DNA of 20,674 nucleotides from Pseudomonadota bacterium (GCA_017629415.1 JAGBXG010000392.1:1-20674); one strand, 5' to 3'. Positions 1 through 7,591 are shown, counted from the stretch's first letter. Notes: generated from the sequence alone by a model not told the origin. Numbers and translations are program-made.

Positions 1-85
1 AGCCCCAAAGAACTTTGGGTATGCCGTGGGGGCACCGGCGTTGCAGGAGAACGGCAAATATCCATGCTCCCCTGCGCAACACCTG
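1..85. repeat. Partial copy of the GC-rich intergenic repeat family
   Basis: The first ~45 bases (AGCCCCAAAGAACTTTGGG, then TATGCCGTGGGGGCA) match the end of the element near 19495-19536, which reads GCCCCAAACGAACTTTGCG followed by TATGCCATGGGGGCA. An imperfect hairpin follows (GCAGGAG at about 43-49 against CTCCCCTGC at about 68-76). The window edge cuts the element, so its full length is unknown. No credible gene covers this stretch; the short ORF through it looks like chance. Confidence 0.6.
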
Positions 86-136
86 GTTTTCTATGCCCCA
101 AAACCTATATCATGTTATGATGGCATGCGATGAGTG

Positions 137-164
137 TTGTCTAACATCGTTAGATACCTACATT
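137..164 (+). promoter_or_regulatory. Weak sigma-70-like promoter candidate for the lipoprotein/beta-barrel pair
   Basis: TTGTCT (137-142) and TACATT (159-164) are 16 bases apart, about 40 bases upstream of the ATG at 205. The -10 is poor. A small palindrome, CTAAC-ATC-GTTAG (141-153), lies in the spacer and could be an operator. The same TTGTCT -35 with a 16-base spacer is seen before the gene at 17732. Confidence 0.25.
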
Positions 165-204
165 CCCTCTGCAGATATGCTTTTTTCTCAGATTTGACAA
201 AACG

Positions 205-984
205 ATGATGAAAAAATTAATTTTACTCATACTTTGTTTGTTTTTTACGGCATCTCTTTCCGGATGTTATGTACAATCGACCCTAATGAACCGTAATGCT
301 GCAATTGAAGCAGCCAATATCCTGGTGACATGCCAAACCGAAGATGAAGTTGAAACAGTACTTCAAGAACATATTTACGGCATGATACGCACTGAAGATT
401 TATATATCATTCTAGCATCTGCGCCATACCATTTAGCCCCGTATATTGCCACTCAGCTGACACCTTATGTCATCGATAATCACAATATTCCTCTCTTGTA
501 TGAATACTTTATCGATTCTGTGAAATCAGCGGGACTGCAAAAAGCCGAAGCTGCAAAAGAGATGCACATCACTCCATACTTAGGCCACATGCGTGTTGCT
601 TATAACAAACAACCCCTGAACGTTGATGTGCTTTACAGTTATGTACAAGATGTCCTCAAAAATGCCCCGGTTGTATCTGCCCCACCCCAAGAAGAAACCC
701 AAAACGTGCCTGCTGTAGAAGACATGAGTCAGAATCCGCAGGAACCTGACGTTCAAAACATGAATGGACAAGAATATCTGAGCAATATGCCAGATTCATC
801 TGCTGACACATCGAGTTTAGAACAAAACCCTGATTCCTCCGCTACAGCTTCAGATAGCTCACCAACAACTTCCGAAATGCAAACAACCGAAGACAAAGCT
901 GAAACAAGCCCCGCACAGACAGAACAGAAACCACAAAATCATATTAAATCTCACCAACAGAAAACATTTATGGATAGTTTATAA
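205..984 (+). CDS. Predicted lipoprotein of unknown function with Ser/Thr/Glu-rich tail
   Basis: A 259-residue protein with a clear lipoprotein signal peptide: MMKK, a hydrophobic stretch, then the lipobox LSGC with the acylated Cys at residue 21. Residues ~30-150 form a compact region without a motif I recognise. From ~155 to the end it is low-complexity, rich in Gln, Pro, Ser, Thr and Glu, like a periplasmic linker or surface stalk. The start is ATGATG; no clear Shine-Dalgarno is visible, and an ATG at 208 is equally possible. The stop is five bases before the next gene, so the two are probably one transcript, and the protein may work with the neighbouring beta-barrel in the outer membrane. 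That partnership is inferred from spacing only. The signal peptide is the only solid functional statement. Confidence 0.8.
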   Translation: MMKKLILLILCLFFTASLSGCYVQSTLMNRNAAIEAANILVTCQTEDEVETVLQEHIYGMIRTEDLYIILASAPYHLAPYIATQLTPYVIDNHNIPLLYEYFIDSVKSAGLQKAEAAKEMHITPYLGHMRVAYNKQPLNVDVLYSYVQDVLKNAPVVSAPPQEETQNVPAVEDMSQNPQEPDVQNMNGQEYLSNMPDSSADTSSLEQNPDSSATASDSSPTTSEMQTTEDKAETSPAQTEQKPQNHIKSHQQKTFMDSL

Positions 985-989
985 TATAT

Positions 990-1562
990 ATGGCTATGAA
1001 AACATACTCTCGCAATCAGCTTATATCTTATATTCCCCAATATCAGACAGCACTGCTCAGAATAGGCGCTGCTTTGGCACTGTTTCTATGTTTTTTCGTC
1101 CCCATGCGAGATGCAGAAGCAGGCATATCGGAACAAACTTTAAAAATCGGCGGCGTTGTATCCTCAGAAAACATGCGAGCCCTTCAAATCGGATATTCAG
1201 CCCTTTATCGTTGGGAACAGTTCGCCTTCGGGTTTGACAGCAATTTCGATGTCTGGAATCAACATGACGATTGGAATGAGCATGGCGAAAATGAATTCAT
1301 ACGCTTCGGTGCTGCCCTCATCACCCGGTATCATATCGGCATGGATCCCACCAATTTTACCGTCTTTGTCGGTCCGGGTGTACAATTCAGCAATGCCATC
1401 ACCATTGCCTTTCTGCTCCGAACAGGCGTTGAACTCACCTTCAGAATGTCCAACTTTGAATTGGGCGGCTATGTCGGATATGATTTGGCTACCGATGGCG
1501 ATCTCAATATCCACTATGGCAATTTCGGTCTCATTTTCCGCTTTGCTACACCCAAAATTTAA
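990..1562 (+). CDS. Small outer-membrane beta-barrel-like protein
   Basis: A 190-residue protein with a long positively charged N-region, a hydrophobic core at about 25-40, and a probable signal peptidase I site after AEA (about residue 44). The mature part alternates hydrophobic and polar residues in short strands rich in Gly, Tyr and Phe (for example FGFDSNFDVW, TVFVGPGVQF, FELGGYVGYDL). It ends in a strand with an aromatic close to the C-terminus (GLIFRFATPKI), as in eight-stranded outer-membrane barrels. No enzyme motif is visible. It follows the lipoprotein gene after five bases without a separate ribosome-binding site, which suggests translational coupling. An ATG two codons later is an alternative start. 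The barrel call rests on sequence character, not on a recognised family. Confidence 0.7.
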   Translation: MAMKTYSRNQLISYIPQYQTALLRIGAALALFLCFFVPMRDAEAGISEQTLKIGGVVSSENMRALQIGYSALYRWEQFAFGFDSNFDVWNQHDDWNEHGENEFIRFGAALITRYHIGMDPTNFTVFVGPGVQFSNAITIAFLLRTGVELTFRMSNFELGGYVGYDLATDGDLNIHYGNFGLIFRFATPKI

Positions 1563-1569
1563 GTTTTAC

Positions 1570-1600
1570 GGGGATGTTCAAATGGCATCCCCATTCTGTT
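1570..1600. terminator. Hairpin between convergent genes, possible terminator
   Basis: GGGGATG (1570-1576) and CATCCCC (1586-1592) form a 7-bp stem with a 9-base loop, between the convergent stops at 1562 and 1622. The T-tract after it is imperfect (ATTCTGTTT), so it may be a weak terminator of the plus-strand pair. Confidence 0.45.
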
Positions 1601-1621
1601 TGCATATATATACAATATGCG

Positions 1622-3607
1622 TCAGTTTGGTCCCGCATAACAGGCATAATAAGAACCGTCAGATTTGACCACCACAAGGATATTGTCATCCCGATAAGCT
1701 TCAGATTCTATTTTGTTATCATCTCCGGCTGATGTGCTGTAAAGTTGCGAGGCATCGAGATAACTCGTCAATCGATTCACCACAGATGCCGCAGGAATGG
1801 TTGTACCAGCAAAACTCTTGCGACCGCTCGAAATAAAAGCTGCACGCTCGTTTTTGGCAATATTGCTCCATACCGCATCTAAAAATGAAGTCGTCGTCGA
1901 AGTCGTCGAACCGTGATGACAAACTTTGAGGAAATGAGATGTCACGCGCTTGGGCGATGCCTTGACAGCATTGGCTTCCTGCTCGGCTTCAGCATCCCCG
2001 GTAAAAAGGAATGAACGCCCAGCATAATTGAGCTGAAAGATCAATGATGCCCGATTTTCATTCTGATCTTTGCCGCTGGCATTCGTCAGCTTTTGACTGC
2101 TCGTGATGTAATAAGCCGAAATCTCTGAACCAAAGAATTTCTTCGGCATCTGTGCTGTCGTCTTAAATTTAGCTTCTGCCGGCATATAAATATTATCTGC
2201 TTCTAACATGCCTTCGACTTTTTCAATCCAATTCAAATAACCGGAAGGCACATCTTCAGTCGTATGAAGAGCCATGGGATCGATATAATTTTTCATCCCA
2301 TAATGATTAAAAATATGAGGCAGACCGCCGTAATGGTCTGAATGCGGATGCGTCAAAAAAACAGCATCAAATTTCGATCCAGGCTTAAATCCATGAAACG
2401 TCAAATAATCCCTGACAATCGGACCTGCACTCGTGGCACCGAAAGCACCACCTTCACCGCCATCAATTAATACATTTTGACCTGTCGGAGTCTGAATCCA
2501 AATGGCATCCCCTTGACCGACATCGATCACATGGACACGCAGGGTGTCACTTCCAGGATTCAGCTGTGCCGCTGTACAATATTGACCGCTTTGAACACTG
2601 ATAATAGAATCGCCTGTTTCTTCAGGAACAACACGGCAATATCGCCCCTCAATACCACCCGGCTGACAATAAAATTCATCTTCTTCCAGTTTTTCAGCAT
2701 TGTCCATGACACAACGTTTCGCTTCTGTTTCCGAAGCTGATATCAAACCGGCAGGACAATTCAGTCCATCTGCCGCATCTGCTGTTCCGGCTGGCGGTGT
2801 CACAGGGTCTTCAGTTTCCGTCTCTGGCACATAACATTGCCCTGACTTGCAACGATAGCCCTTTCCGCAGGATTCCGTTTTGTATTGCCAGTTTTCACAG
2901 AATTTCAAGGCATAACCATTGACGCATTTGGGCGCTTCATCATTATCACAGGCCTTGTCAATACATGTGTGCGTTGTCGTGTCGCAATATTGTGAAGTGG
3001 TACACTGACAACCAGGATCCGGTTCTTCGACAGGCAACGGTTTGCAAGTTTTACCCACCGCATCGCAAATCTCATCCTCATCACAAATGCGTGAAACGAC
3101 ATCGCCACCCTCACAGGTCATCAACGTTTTGCCATAACAATGCACTTCATAATCGGCTTCAGAACAGCCACCAGGCTCATCTTCCACCACCACAGGCTTG
3201 CACGACACAGACACCGCATCGCAATATTCCCCATTACTGCATGGCGTCATCGTATAATCCCCATTTACACACGTCTTGACGATATCCCCATCGCAAAATC
3301 GCTCACCGGCCTGACATACAGCCGGCTTTTCTCCCGGTTCGTCCTCCTCATTCGGTTCATCGCCCGAAAATATCGGATCGCATTGCATCGTCTCGACATT
3401 GCAAAAATGCATTTCAGGACAGTTTCGCCACTCATACTCCCCATTATCATTGCAAATATAAATATACTCATAAGTATCAGATAAACACAATTGACTGCCG
3501 GGATAACAGGGTTCCTTCAGCAAACCATCACTTTCTGAACCGTTCTGACAACCGGAAAAAAATGCAAAAACAGCAATCACAATAAAAGGCAGAGATTTTT
3601 TCATCAT
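1622..3607 (-). CDS. Lipoprotein: disulfide repeats plus ComEC-like metallo-beta-lactamase domain
   Basis: About 661 residues from the ATG at 3607. The signal peptide MKKSLPFIVIAVFAFFSGC ends in the lipobox FSGC. Residues ~20-260 hold about four 40-45-residue cysteine-rich repeats of the form C-x2-G-x3-C-x-G...C-x2-G...C-x2-G-x2-C...C, separated by Glu/Pro linkers. The C-terminal ~300 residues are a metallo-beta-lactamase fold of the ComEC/Rec2 type: the opening VHVIDVGQGDA with LIDGG, then the metal-binding THPHSDH (about 419-425), RASLIFQLNYAGRSFLFTGD, and LKVCHHGS. ComEC MBL domains are implicated in processing DNA during uptake. Here the domain is not fused to a membrane channel but is predicted to be lipid-anchored outside the inner membrane, so its substrate is unknown. 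An ATG at 3637 would add ten residues; neither start has a well-spaced Shine-Dalgarno. The gene is monocistronic and convergent with the beta-barrel gene. Confidence 0.85.
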   Translation of the reverse strand: MMKKSLPFIVIAVFAFFSGCQNGSESDGLLKEPCYPGSQLCLSDTYEYIYICNDNGEYEWRNCPEMHFCNVETMQCDPIFSGDEPNEEDEPGEKPAVCQAGERFCDGDIVKTCVNGDYTMTPCSNGEYCDAVSVSCKPVVVEDEPGGCSEADYEVHCYGKTLMTCEGGDVVSRICDEDEICDAVGKTCKPLPVEEPDPGCQCTTSQYCDTTTHTCIDKACDNDEAPKCVNGYALKFCENWQYKTESCGKGYRCKSGQCYVPETETEDPVTPPAGTADAADGLNCPAGLISASETEAKRCVMDNAEKLEEDEFYCQPGGIEGRYCRVVPEETGDSIISVQSGQYCTAAQLNPGSDTLRVHVIDVGQGDAIWIQTPTGQNVLIDGGEGGAFGATSAGPIVRDYLTFHGFKPGSKFDAVFLTHPHSDHYGGLPHIFNHYGMKNYIDPMALHTTEDVPSGYLNWIEKVEGMLEADNIYMPAEAKFKTTAQMPKKFFGSEISAYYITSSQKLTNASGKDQNENRASLIFQLNYAGRSFLFTGDAEAEQEANAVKASPKRVTSHFLKVCHHGSTTSTTTSFLDAVWSNIAKNERAAFISSGRKSFAGTTIPAASVVNRLTSYLDASQLYSTSAGDDNKIESEAYRDDNILVVVKSDGSYYACYAGPN

Positions 3608-3680
3608 GTGTTCAGCAATTATCCTTAATATTTTCATCCTGTCTGTATATCGATAACCTTTATCGACAACTTTCCCCGTC

Positions 3681-3745
3681 TATGTCGGCCTGACGGCCTC
3701 CATACGCCGGGGGGCTCCGCTATGCCGCAAACGGCATACGCGTCG
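3681..3745. repeat. GC-rich hairpin repeat element (two-hairpin form)
   Basis: TATGCCG (3721-3727), loop CAAA, CGGCATA (3732-3738) is a perfect 7-bp stem flanked by CGC on both sides. Upstream is an imperfect hairpin starting TATGTCGGCC and ending CATACGCCGG (about 3681-3710). The arrangement aligns with the element at 9516-9583 after murE (ATACGCCGG ... CTCCGC ... hairpin ... ATACGC). It lies between the divergent genes at 3607 and 3870. The rest of this 262-base gap is AT-richer and presumably holds both promoters. Confidence 0.65.
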
Positions 3746-3869
3746 CCATTCCTCATAGCACAACCGCAGGTCTGGGGATAATCGCTTTTATTGCAAGATG
3801 AAAATATGGTAAGAATAAAAAGGATTTTTACGGAATTTTTCACCGTATGACAAAGGATTTGGAGGCGAT

Positions 3870-4307
3870 ATGGCACAAGGAAAAATGCCGGAACCACCTG
3901 AATACCCCCTCGATTATGCCGTCTCTTGCGAAATTGCACTGACCCCAGAACAGCAGCGCATCGTCAAAGAACAAACCGGTCGTGACATGACCGAACTGAT
4001 TTTGGAAGATGAACGCGGGCTTGTCACCAAACGCATGACACAATCATCTCCCGATGATTTTACCATTTTGGCCATACGACAAGCCGAAGCCTTGAACGAA
4101 TACGACGAAGATTATCACGAATATCTCGAAAAATTGGCACTCTGGCAAGCCGGCGGTGAACCCGATCCCCTCGACGACCTCGAAGAAACCTTATCTATTG
4201 CCGCCATGCAAGAAGCTGAACGCCTCAAACTCTTCTATATGAAAGAAGCCGAAGAATGCCAAAATGCCCGAGAAATCGCCAAACTCGTCTGGGGCAAAAA
4301 ATCTTAA
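3870..4307 (+). CDS. Small acidic protein of unknown function, domain paralogous to the next gene
   Basis: 145 residues starting at an ATG with a strong Shine-Dalgarno (GGAGG, 3861-3865, spacing four). There is no signal peptide or membrane segment, so it is presumably cytosolic. Residues ~19-80 (ALTPEQQRIVKEQTGRDM...) align by eye with residues ~74-138 of the next protein: shared LTPEQ, R-x-V, TG-x-D, a Leu-Thr-x2-Met stretch, P-D-F, and A-x2-QAE. After that comes a Glu/Leu/Ala-rich helical tail (~85-145). I do not recognise the family. It is a real gene judging by its ribosome-binding site, its codon-like composition and the conserved paralogous core. About 180 bases separate it from its paralog, so the two may have separate promoters. 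Confidence 0.8.
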   Translation: MAQGKMPEPPEYPLDYAVSCEIALTPEQQRIVKEQTGRDMTELILEDERGLVTKRMTQSSPDDFTILAIRQAEALNEYDEDYHEYLEKLALWQAGGEPDPLDDLEETLSIAAMQEAERLKLFYMKEAEECQNAREIAKLVWGKKS

Positions 4308-4344
4308 AATAACAATCCCCCCTTGAAAACCACCATAGATTTGA

Positions 4345-4391
4345 CGTTTTTTGTAAGTTTGCCAGGAACTGATAACTCGCGTTTTTTGTAA
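4345..4391. repeat. Pair of identical 12-mers upstream of gene 4485
   Basis: CGTTTTTTGTAA occurs at 4345-4356 and again at 4380-4391, 35 bases apart (near three helical turns), in the gap between the two paralogous genes. A small palindrome CGCC-AAAT-GGCG (4454-4465) sits just before the Shine-Dalgarno AAAGGAG (4471-4477). These could be regulatory sites, but there is nothing to tie them to a regulator. Confidence 0.4.
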
Positions 4392-4484
4392 AAATTGAGG
4401 TCGCCTTACACCTAAAGGGCAACAGTCAAGTCAAACAAAGTTAAAAGAAGTTGCGCCAAATGGCGATCCCAAAGGAGATAAAAT

Positions 4485-4907
4485 ATGGCAAAATTGCTCG
4501 ACACATCCGCCATTGAAAACGAACAAAAGGCGCTTCAGCTTTTATGCGATGAAATGCAGCAAGCTAAAGACGACGAAACCCGGGACGCATTAGCTGAACA
4601 AATCAAAATTCTGGCTGAAAATCTCGAAAAAATGTGCGCCGATCTTCAGGCTGAAGCCGACAAACTGACGCCGCCTGATAACGAAGATATCAATATGAAA
4701 GCCGTTGTCGAAGTTGTCTTAACACCGGAACAACGCAAACGCGTCCTCGAAACCACTGGCATCGATGTCCCCAGTGTCCGGATTTCAGACCCCAATGCAA
4801 CGCTGACCAGAAATATGAAATTTATTCAGCCCGATTTCATTGAAGAATGCGCCATCGAACAGGCCGAACACTTCAAACGCATGGTCGCCGATTACGAAGA
4901 TGCATAA
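4485..4907 (+). CDS. Small coiled-coil protein of unknown function, paralogous domain at C-terminus
   Basis: 140 residues, ATG preceded by AAAGGAG. Residues ~10-62 are highly charged and helical with heptad-like spacing (probable coiled coil), rich in Glu, Ala, Leu and Lys. Residues ~74-138 repeat the domain seen in the previous protein: VVEVVLTPEQRKRVLETTG, then D-V, a Leu-Thr-Arg-x-Met stretch, QPDF, and AIEQAE. The domain order differs: here the shared domain is C-terminal after the coiled coil, whereas in the previous gene it is N-terminal before the helical tail. No signal peptide, no catalytic motif, family not recognised. The QAE helix and the acidic character suggest a protein-binding role, but that is inference. 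Confidence 0.8.
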   Translation: MAKLLDTSAIENEQKALQLLCDEMQQAKDDETRDALAEQIKILAENLEKMCADLQAEADKLTPPDNEDINMKAVVEVVLTPEQRKRVLETTGIDVPSVRISDPNATLTRNMKFIQPDFIEECAIEQAEHFKRMVADYEDA

Positions 4908-4920
4908 ACAGATCTGAATC

Positions 4921-5064
4921 ACGCCTTCACGGGGCGTTGCGGGGCGAAGCCACGCATGGGGGGTAGGCGCGTATGTTTGACAGGCGGTATCAAGCCGCCT
5001 GTCAAACATAGCGACGCAGGGGGGGCTTGCCCCCCTGCGCAGGGGGGCTTGCCCCCCCTCCACA
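4921..5064. repeat. GC-rich hairpin repeat element with a 16-bp perfect stem
   Basis: Starts CGTTGCGGGGCGAAGC, then GGGGGGTAGGCGCG, the same left module as the element at 20555-20674. The central hairpin has arms TATGTTTGACAGGCGG (4972-4987) and CCGCCTGTCAAACATA (4995-5010), a perfect 16-bp stem with a 7-base loop. Two tandem short hairpins of the form GGGGGG-CTTG-CCCCCC follow (5018-5058). The stem is longer and unrelated in sequence to the TATTTGC/GCAAATA stem found in the same position in other copies. It fills most of the gap before the gene at 5113. Confidence 0.85.
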
Positions 5065-5112
5065 TATCCCCTCCCCAAATCTTTTGAATCGCATTCGCAA
5101 AAAGGAAACAAC

Positions 5113-5961
5113 ATGGATATTCAAGAAAGACAATATCAAAGCTGGGATTTGCAGGAAAAAGACGTCGATAAGCTCAAAACTTTGCTCGATCATGCCGGCA
5201 AATATGATGCGCTTGAAATGAAAGCCGCTCTGGCCAACGGTTTTGAAGGCTGGTGGAACGGTACTTTTCATAACGAACAAATTATTTGTGTGACTTATAT
5301 CACCAAAACCCATGCCTATCTCTTCGGACGCGACCGCGAAGCCATGATGCACCTTGGCAAATCATTGGCCAGAAGCCAGGGCAAACGTTCCGGCGGCTCC
5401 ACACATACCATTTTCGGGTCTAATGATATGGTGCGAGCTTTTTGGCAAGGCTTCCAGATGACCGATAAAACGGTCATCACTGATATTCAGATTAACCTTT
5501 GCGAAATGACAAAAGTCGAATGCAAACTCAATGATGCTTATGCCGTCAGACGTGCCGTGAAAAAAGATTTGCCGCTCGTTTTTGAATTTTTGGGCGAAGC
5601 TCTGATCGATGAACTCGGCATGGATGTCCGCAAACTCAATAAAGAAGCCCACGAAAAGAATTGTCAGCAGCTCATTGCCGATGGCGTCATTCTGATCGGC
5701 ACTCACCGTGGCAAACCTGCGTTCATCTGCAAAATTTCGGAATCTCCGATTGGTGTTTTCCTCGAAAATCCCCATTTTCCTGTGGCCATGCGCCGCCCCA
5801 AAGTCATGCGCGGCATTCATGCACGCATTGGCGAACTCTTGCTGCAAGAGTATGATGCCGTTTTGACCTATCTGGATACGACAGCCGAAGAAACTCAGGC
5901 TGCCCTTGAAGAAGCCGGATATCGCATCATCAACACTTCCCGTGTCATGAGATTAAGATAG
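5113..5961 (+). CDS. GNAT-like acetyltransferase-fold protein (tentative)
   Basis: 282 residues; ATG with AAAGGAAA seven bases upstream. There is no signal peptide. The C-terminal half (~140-282) has the layout of a GNAT domain: AVRRAVKKDLPLVFEFL like the opening strand and helix, a central strand pair (GVILIGTHRGKPAFICKI), a basic segment with a helix (RRPKVMRGIHARIGELLLQEY) where acetyl-CoA would bind, then LTYLDTTAEETQAALEEAGY like the closing Y-x-D...N...GF region. The N-terminal half (~1-135) resembles the extra domain of two-domain GNAT proteins such as DUF4081 types (GNDM-x-AFWQGFQ, LFGRDREAMMHLG). The substrate is unknown. The stop codon overlaps the GTG start of the next gene by one base, so the two products are likely made together. 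Confidence 0.6.
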   Translation: MDIQERQYQSWDLQEKDVDKLKTLLDHAGKYDALEMKAALANGFEGWWNGTFHNEQIICVTYITKTHAYLFGRDREAMMHLGKSLARSQGKRSGGSTHTIFGSNDMVRAFWQGFQMTDKTVITDIQINLCEMTKVECKLNDAYAVRRAVKKDLPLVFEFLGEALIDELGMDVRKLNKEAHEKNCQQLIADGVILIGTHRGKPAFICKISESPIGVFLENPHFPVAMRRPKVMRGIHARIGELLLQEYDAVLTYLDTTAEETQAALEEAGYRIINTSRVMRLR

Positions 5962-7343
5962 TGAGCGATTTACGCCCCTTTTTGTCAGCCCTTTATGATG
6001 TGTACAGCGCCCAAAGCACCCAAAGTGCCTCCGCGCTGTACCAGCAAATCCAAGCCGCAGGCGCTGAAACCTTTGAAATCCAGTTTCAACACGGCCGTGT
6101 CTTGAACAGCAAAGCTTGGTCGGATCTCAAACTTTCCATAATGATTGCCGAAAAAAAAGGCAAATCCTGGCGCGTGGCACGTGAAACAGCCCAAGATTTA
6201 ACCGCCCTTTTGGAGTGGAAAAAAACGCATCAGCGTCTCGTGCAATCGGCCCAAACGGAAACCGATCCTCGGCCTGCGTTTGTGCATAACCCTAAATTGG
6301 AGGTTCTGCCCCCAAATTTGCTCAAATACGATGCGCAAGTCGCCTCTGAACTCCCGGCACTCGTCTTTCACAGGGCTTTTCAAACTTTTCAGCCCATTTT
6401 AAAACGCAAGTTCGTTATGGACGCCGTCTGCGCTTGGCATCATGGCGGCCGTTCGTGGCAAAATACAGCTTTGCCCTTTGCCTGGTGTGACAATCATGGC
6501 TTTTGTTTTTTACCGCAAACGCGTATCGACGAAACCATTGCCATATATGCTCCGGAAACCCCTCAAAAACGCAGAGTTTTGGCATTCTCAAATGACAGGT
6601 TAGACCGCATTATTCCTACAAAACATTGGTGTGATGCACTTCAATCAGCCCTCCAACAACCGTGGATCGATTGGAATCTGCGCCATTTTGATCGCATCGT
6701 GCTCATGCCGCATGTCGTGGCTCAAATCATCGCCTGGTTCTTGAAACGCCTCACTGTGTCTCCCAAATTTGCGGCTCAAGCCGGCGCATATCTCGATAAA
6801 CGCCTGGCTTTGTTCGATAATCCCGAACATCCGGCTTTTATGCTTCATGGTCTGATTCCTGCCAATGGTGCCGCACTCAAGCCTAGCCTTATTCTCGCCG
6901 AGGGAAAGGTCGACAAAAGATTTACAAAAACTTCTGTCCCCGAGATTTATTGTCCTGTACTGTGTTCCGCGCAATCGGAAAAAACACCCCAAAACCTGGA
7001 AAGAAAAGACGACAATTATCCCACGCAAACACCTGCACAGCCTCAAATAGATACCGATGAACTCGATATGCCTGCCTTCATGCCCGAAATGATATCTGCG
7101 CATTTGGCTGGAAATTCTCTGTGTATCGAACACGCTCGAATTTTAGAGGCTGACACCGATCGTCCCAGGCTTTATCTGCCGACAGGTGCCATCCTTTGCC
7201 GAGATGGACAATGTTTAGGCCATGTCGTGCCGCCATCACAGCCTTTAGATATGCTCAGTATGTTAAAAAATGCCATGCCCTGCACACAAACCCTCAGAAT
7301 AGGCGGCATTGCCTGCTGCGGAGTCGCACATGAACCGACGTGA
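5961..7343 (+). CDS. Unknown protein, possibly a divergent TldE/PmbA-like protein
   Basis: 460 residues, starting with a GTG whose G is the last base of the previous stop (TAGTG), a classic coupled start. The N-terminus (ETFEIQFQHGRVLNSKAWSD, then LKLSIMIAEKKGKSWRVARET) resembles the opening sheet of TldD/PmbA proteins. The region ~255-310 (PHVVAQIIAWFLKRL ... YLDKRLALFDNPEHP ... LKPSLILAEGK) follows the PmbA pattern of helix, 'sfl...k', D-x-P, and strand before a Gly turn. The zinc-binding HExxxH of TldD is absent, so if the assignment holds it would be the inactive TldE/PmbA-type partner. TldD/TldE proteins trim peptides such as microcin B17 precursor. No TldD partner is in the window. A Gln/Pro-rich linker lies near 340-365. 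The assignment is tentative. Confidence 0.45.
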   Translation: MSDLRPFLSALYDVYSAQSTQSASALYQQIQAAGAETFEIQFQHGRVLNSKAWSDLKLSIMIAEKKGKSWRVARETAQDLTALLEWKKTHQRLVQSAQTETDPRPAFVHNPKLEVLPPNLLKYDAQVASELPALVFHRAFQTFQPILKRKFVMDAVCAWHHGGRSWQNTALPFAWCDNHGFCFLPQTRIDETIAIYAPETPQKRRVLAFSNDRLDRIIPTKHWCDALQSALQQPWIDWNLRHFDRIVLMPHVVAQIIAWFLKRLTVSPKFAAQAGAYLDKRLALFDNPEHPAFMLHGLIPANGAALKPSLILAEGKVDKRFTKTSVPEIYCPVLCSAQSEKTPQNLERKDDNYPTQTPAQPQIDTDELDMPAFMPEMISAHLAGNSLCIEHARILEADTDRPRLYLPTGAILCRDGQCLGHVVPPSQPLDMLSMLKNAMPCTQTLRIGGIACCGVAHEPT

Positions 7344-7554
7344 TTTTATCAAACTCGTGACCGCTGGTACGGCTTGTCTTACGCCTGCTGCTGCTTGGGC
7401 AAAGATTCCGGCAGAATACGTGCAACAAATACAGCAAACGGTCAGCAATGCCATGACCCAAGCCGCTGAATTCGACTTGGTTTCAGATGAAGATATCGAA
7501 TGGACAGACGGCTTTTCAGACGGCAGAACTTGTACTTTTGGGGATCTGACATAA
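7330..7554 (+). CDS. 74-residue Tat-signal protein
   Basis: From the ATG at 7330, which overlaps the previous gene by 14 bases. The protein starts MNRRDFIKLVTAGTACLTPA, a textbook twin-arginine signal (RR-D-F), with a probable signal peptidase I site after AWA at about residue 24. The mature part is only ~50 residues, acidic, with one Cys and several Asp/Trp/Phe near the end (SDEDIEWTDGF ... CTFGDLT). Such short Tat proteins are unusual, because the Tat system normally exports folded, often cofactor-bearing proteins. It could be a small partner exported by hitch-hiking, a peptide precursor processed by the neighbour, or a 5' remnant of a longer gene. The downstream 440 bases show repeats and no continuation of a coding frame. 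A TTG at 7309 would obscure the signal and is rejected. Confidence 0.6.
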   Translation: MNRRDFIKLVTAGTACLTPAAAWAKIPAEYVQQIQQTVSNAMTQAAEFDLVSDEDIEWTDGFSDGRTCTFGDLT

Positions 7555-7591
7555 ATCAGAATGGAACACAGGGATACTGGTCACCCCCAAA

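Noticed and set aside
15..197. 60-codon frame at the window start
   Set aside because: It begins in a repeat remnant, has no ribosome-binding site, and overlaps the promoter region of the lipoprotein gene.
4971..5064. CRISPR or integron-like attachment site
   Set aside because: There are long palindromes but no regular spacers, no cas or integrase gene, and the copies are scattered singly over the window.
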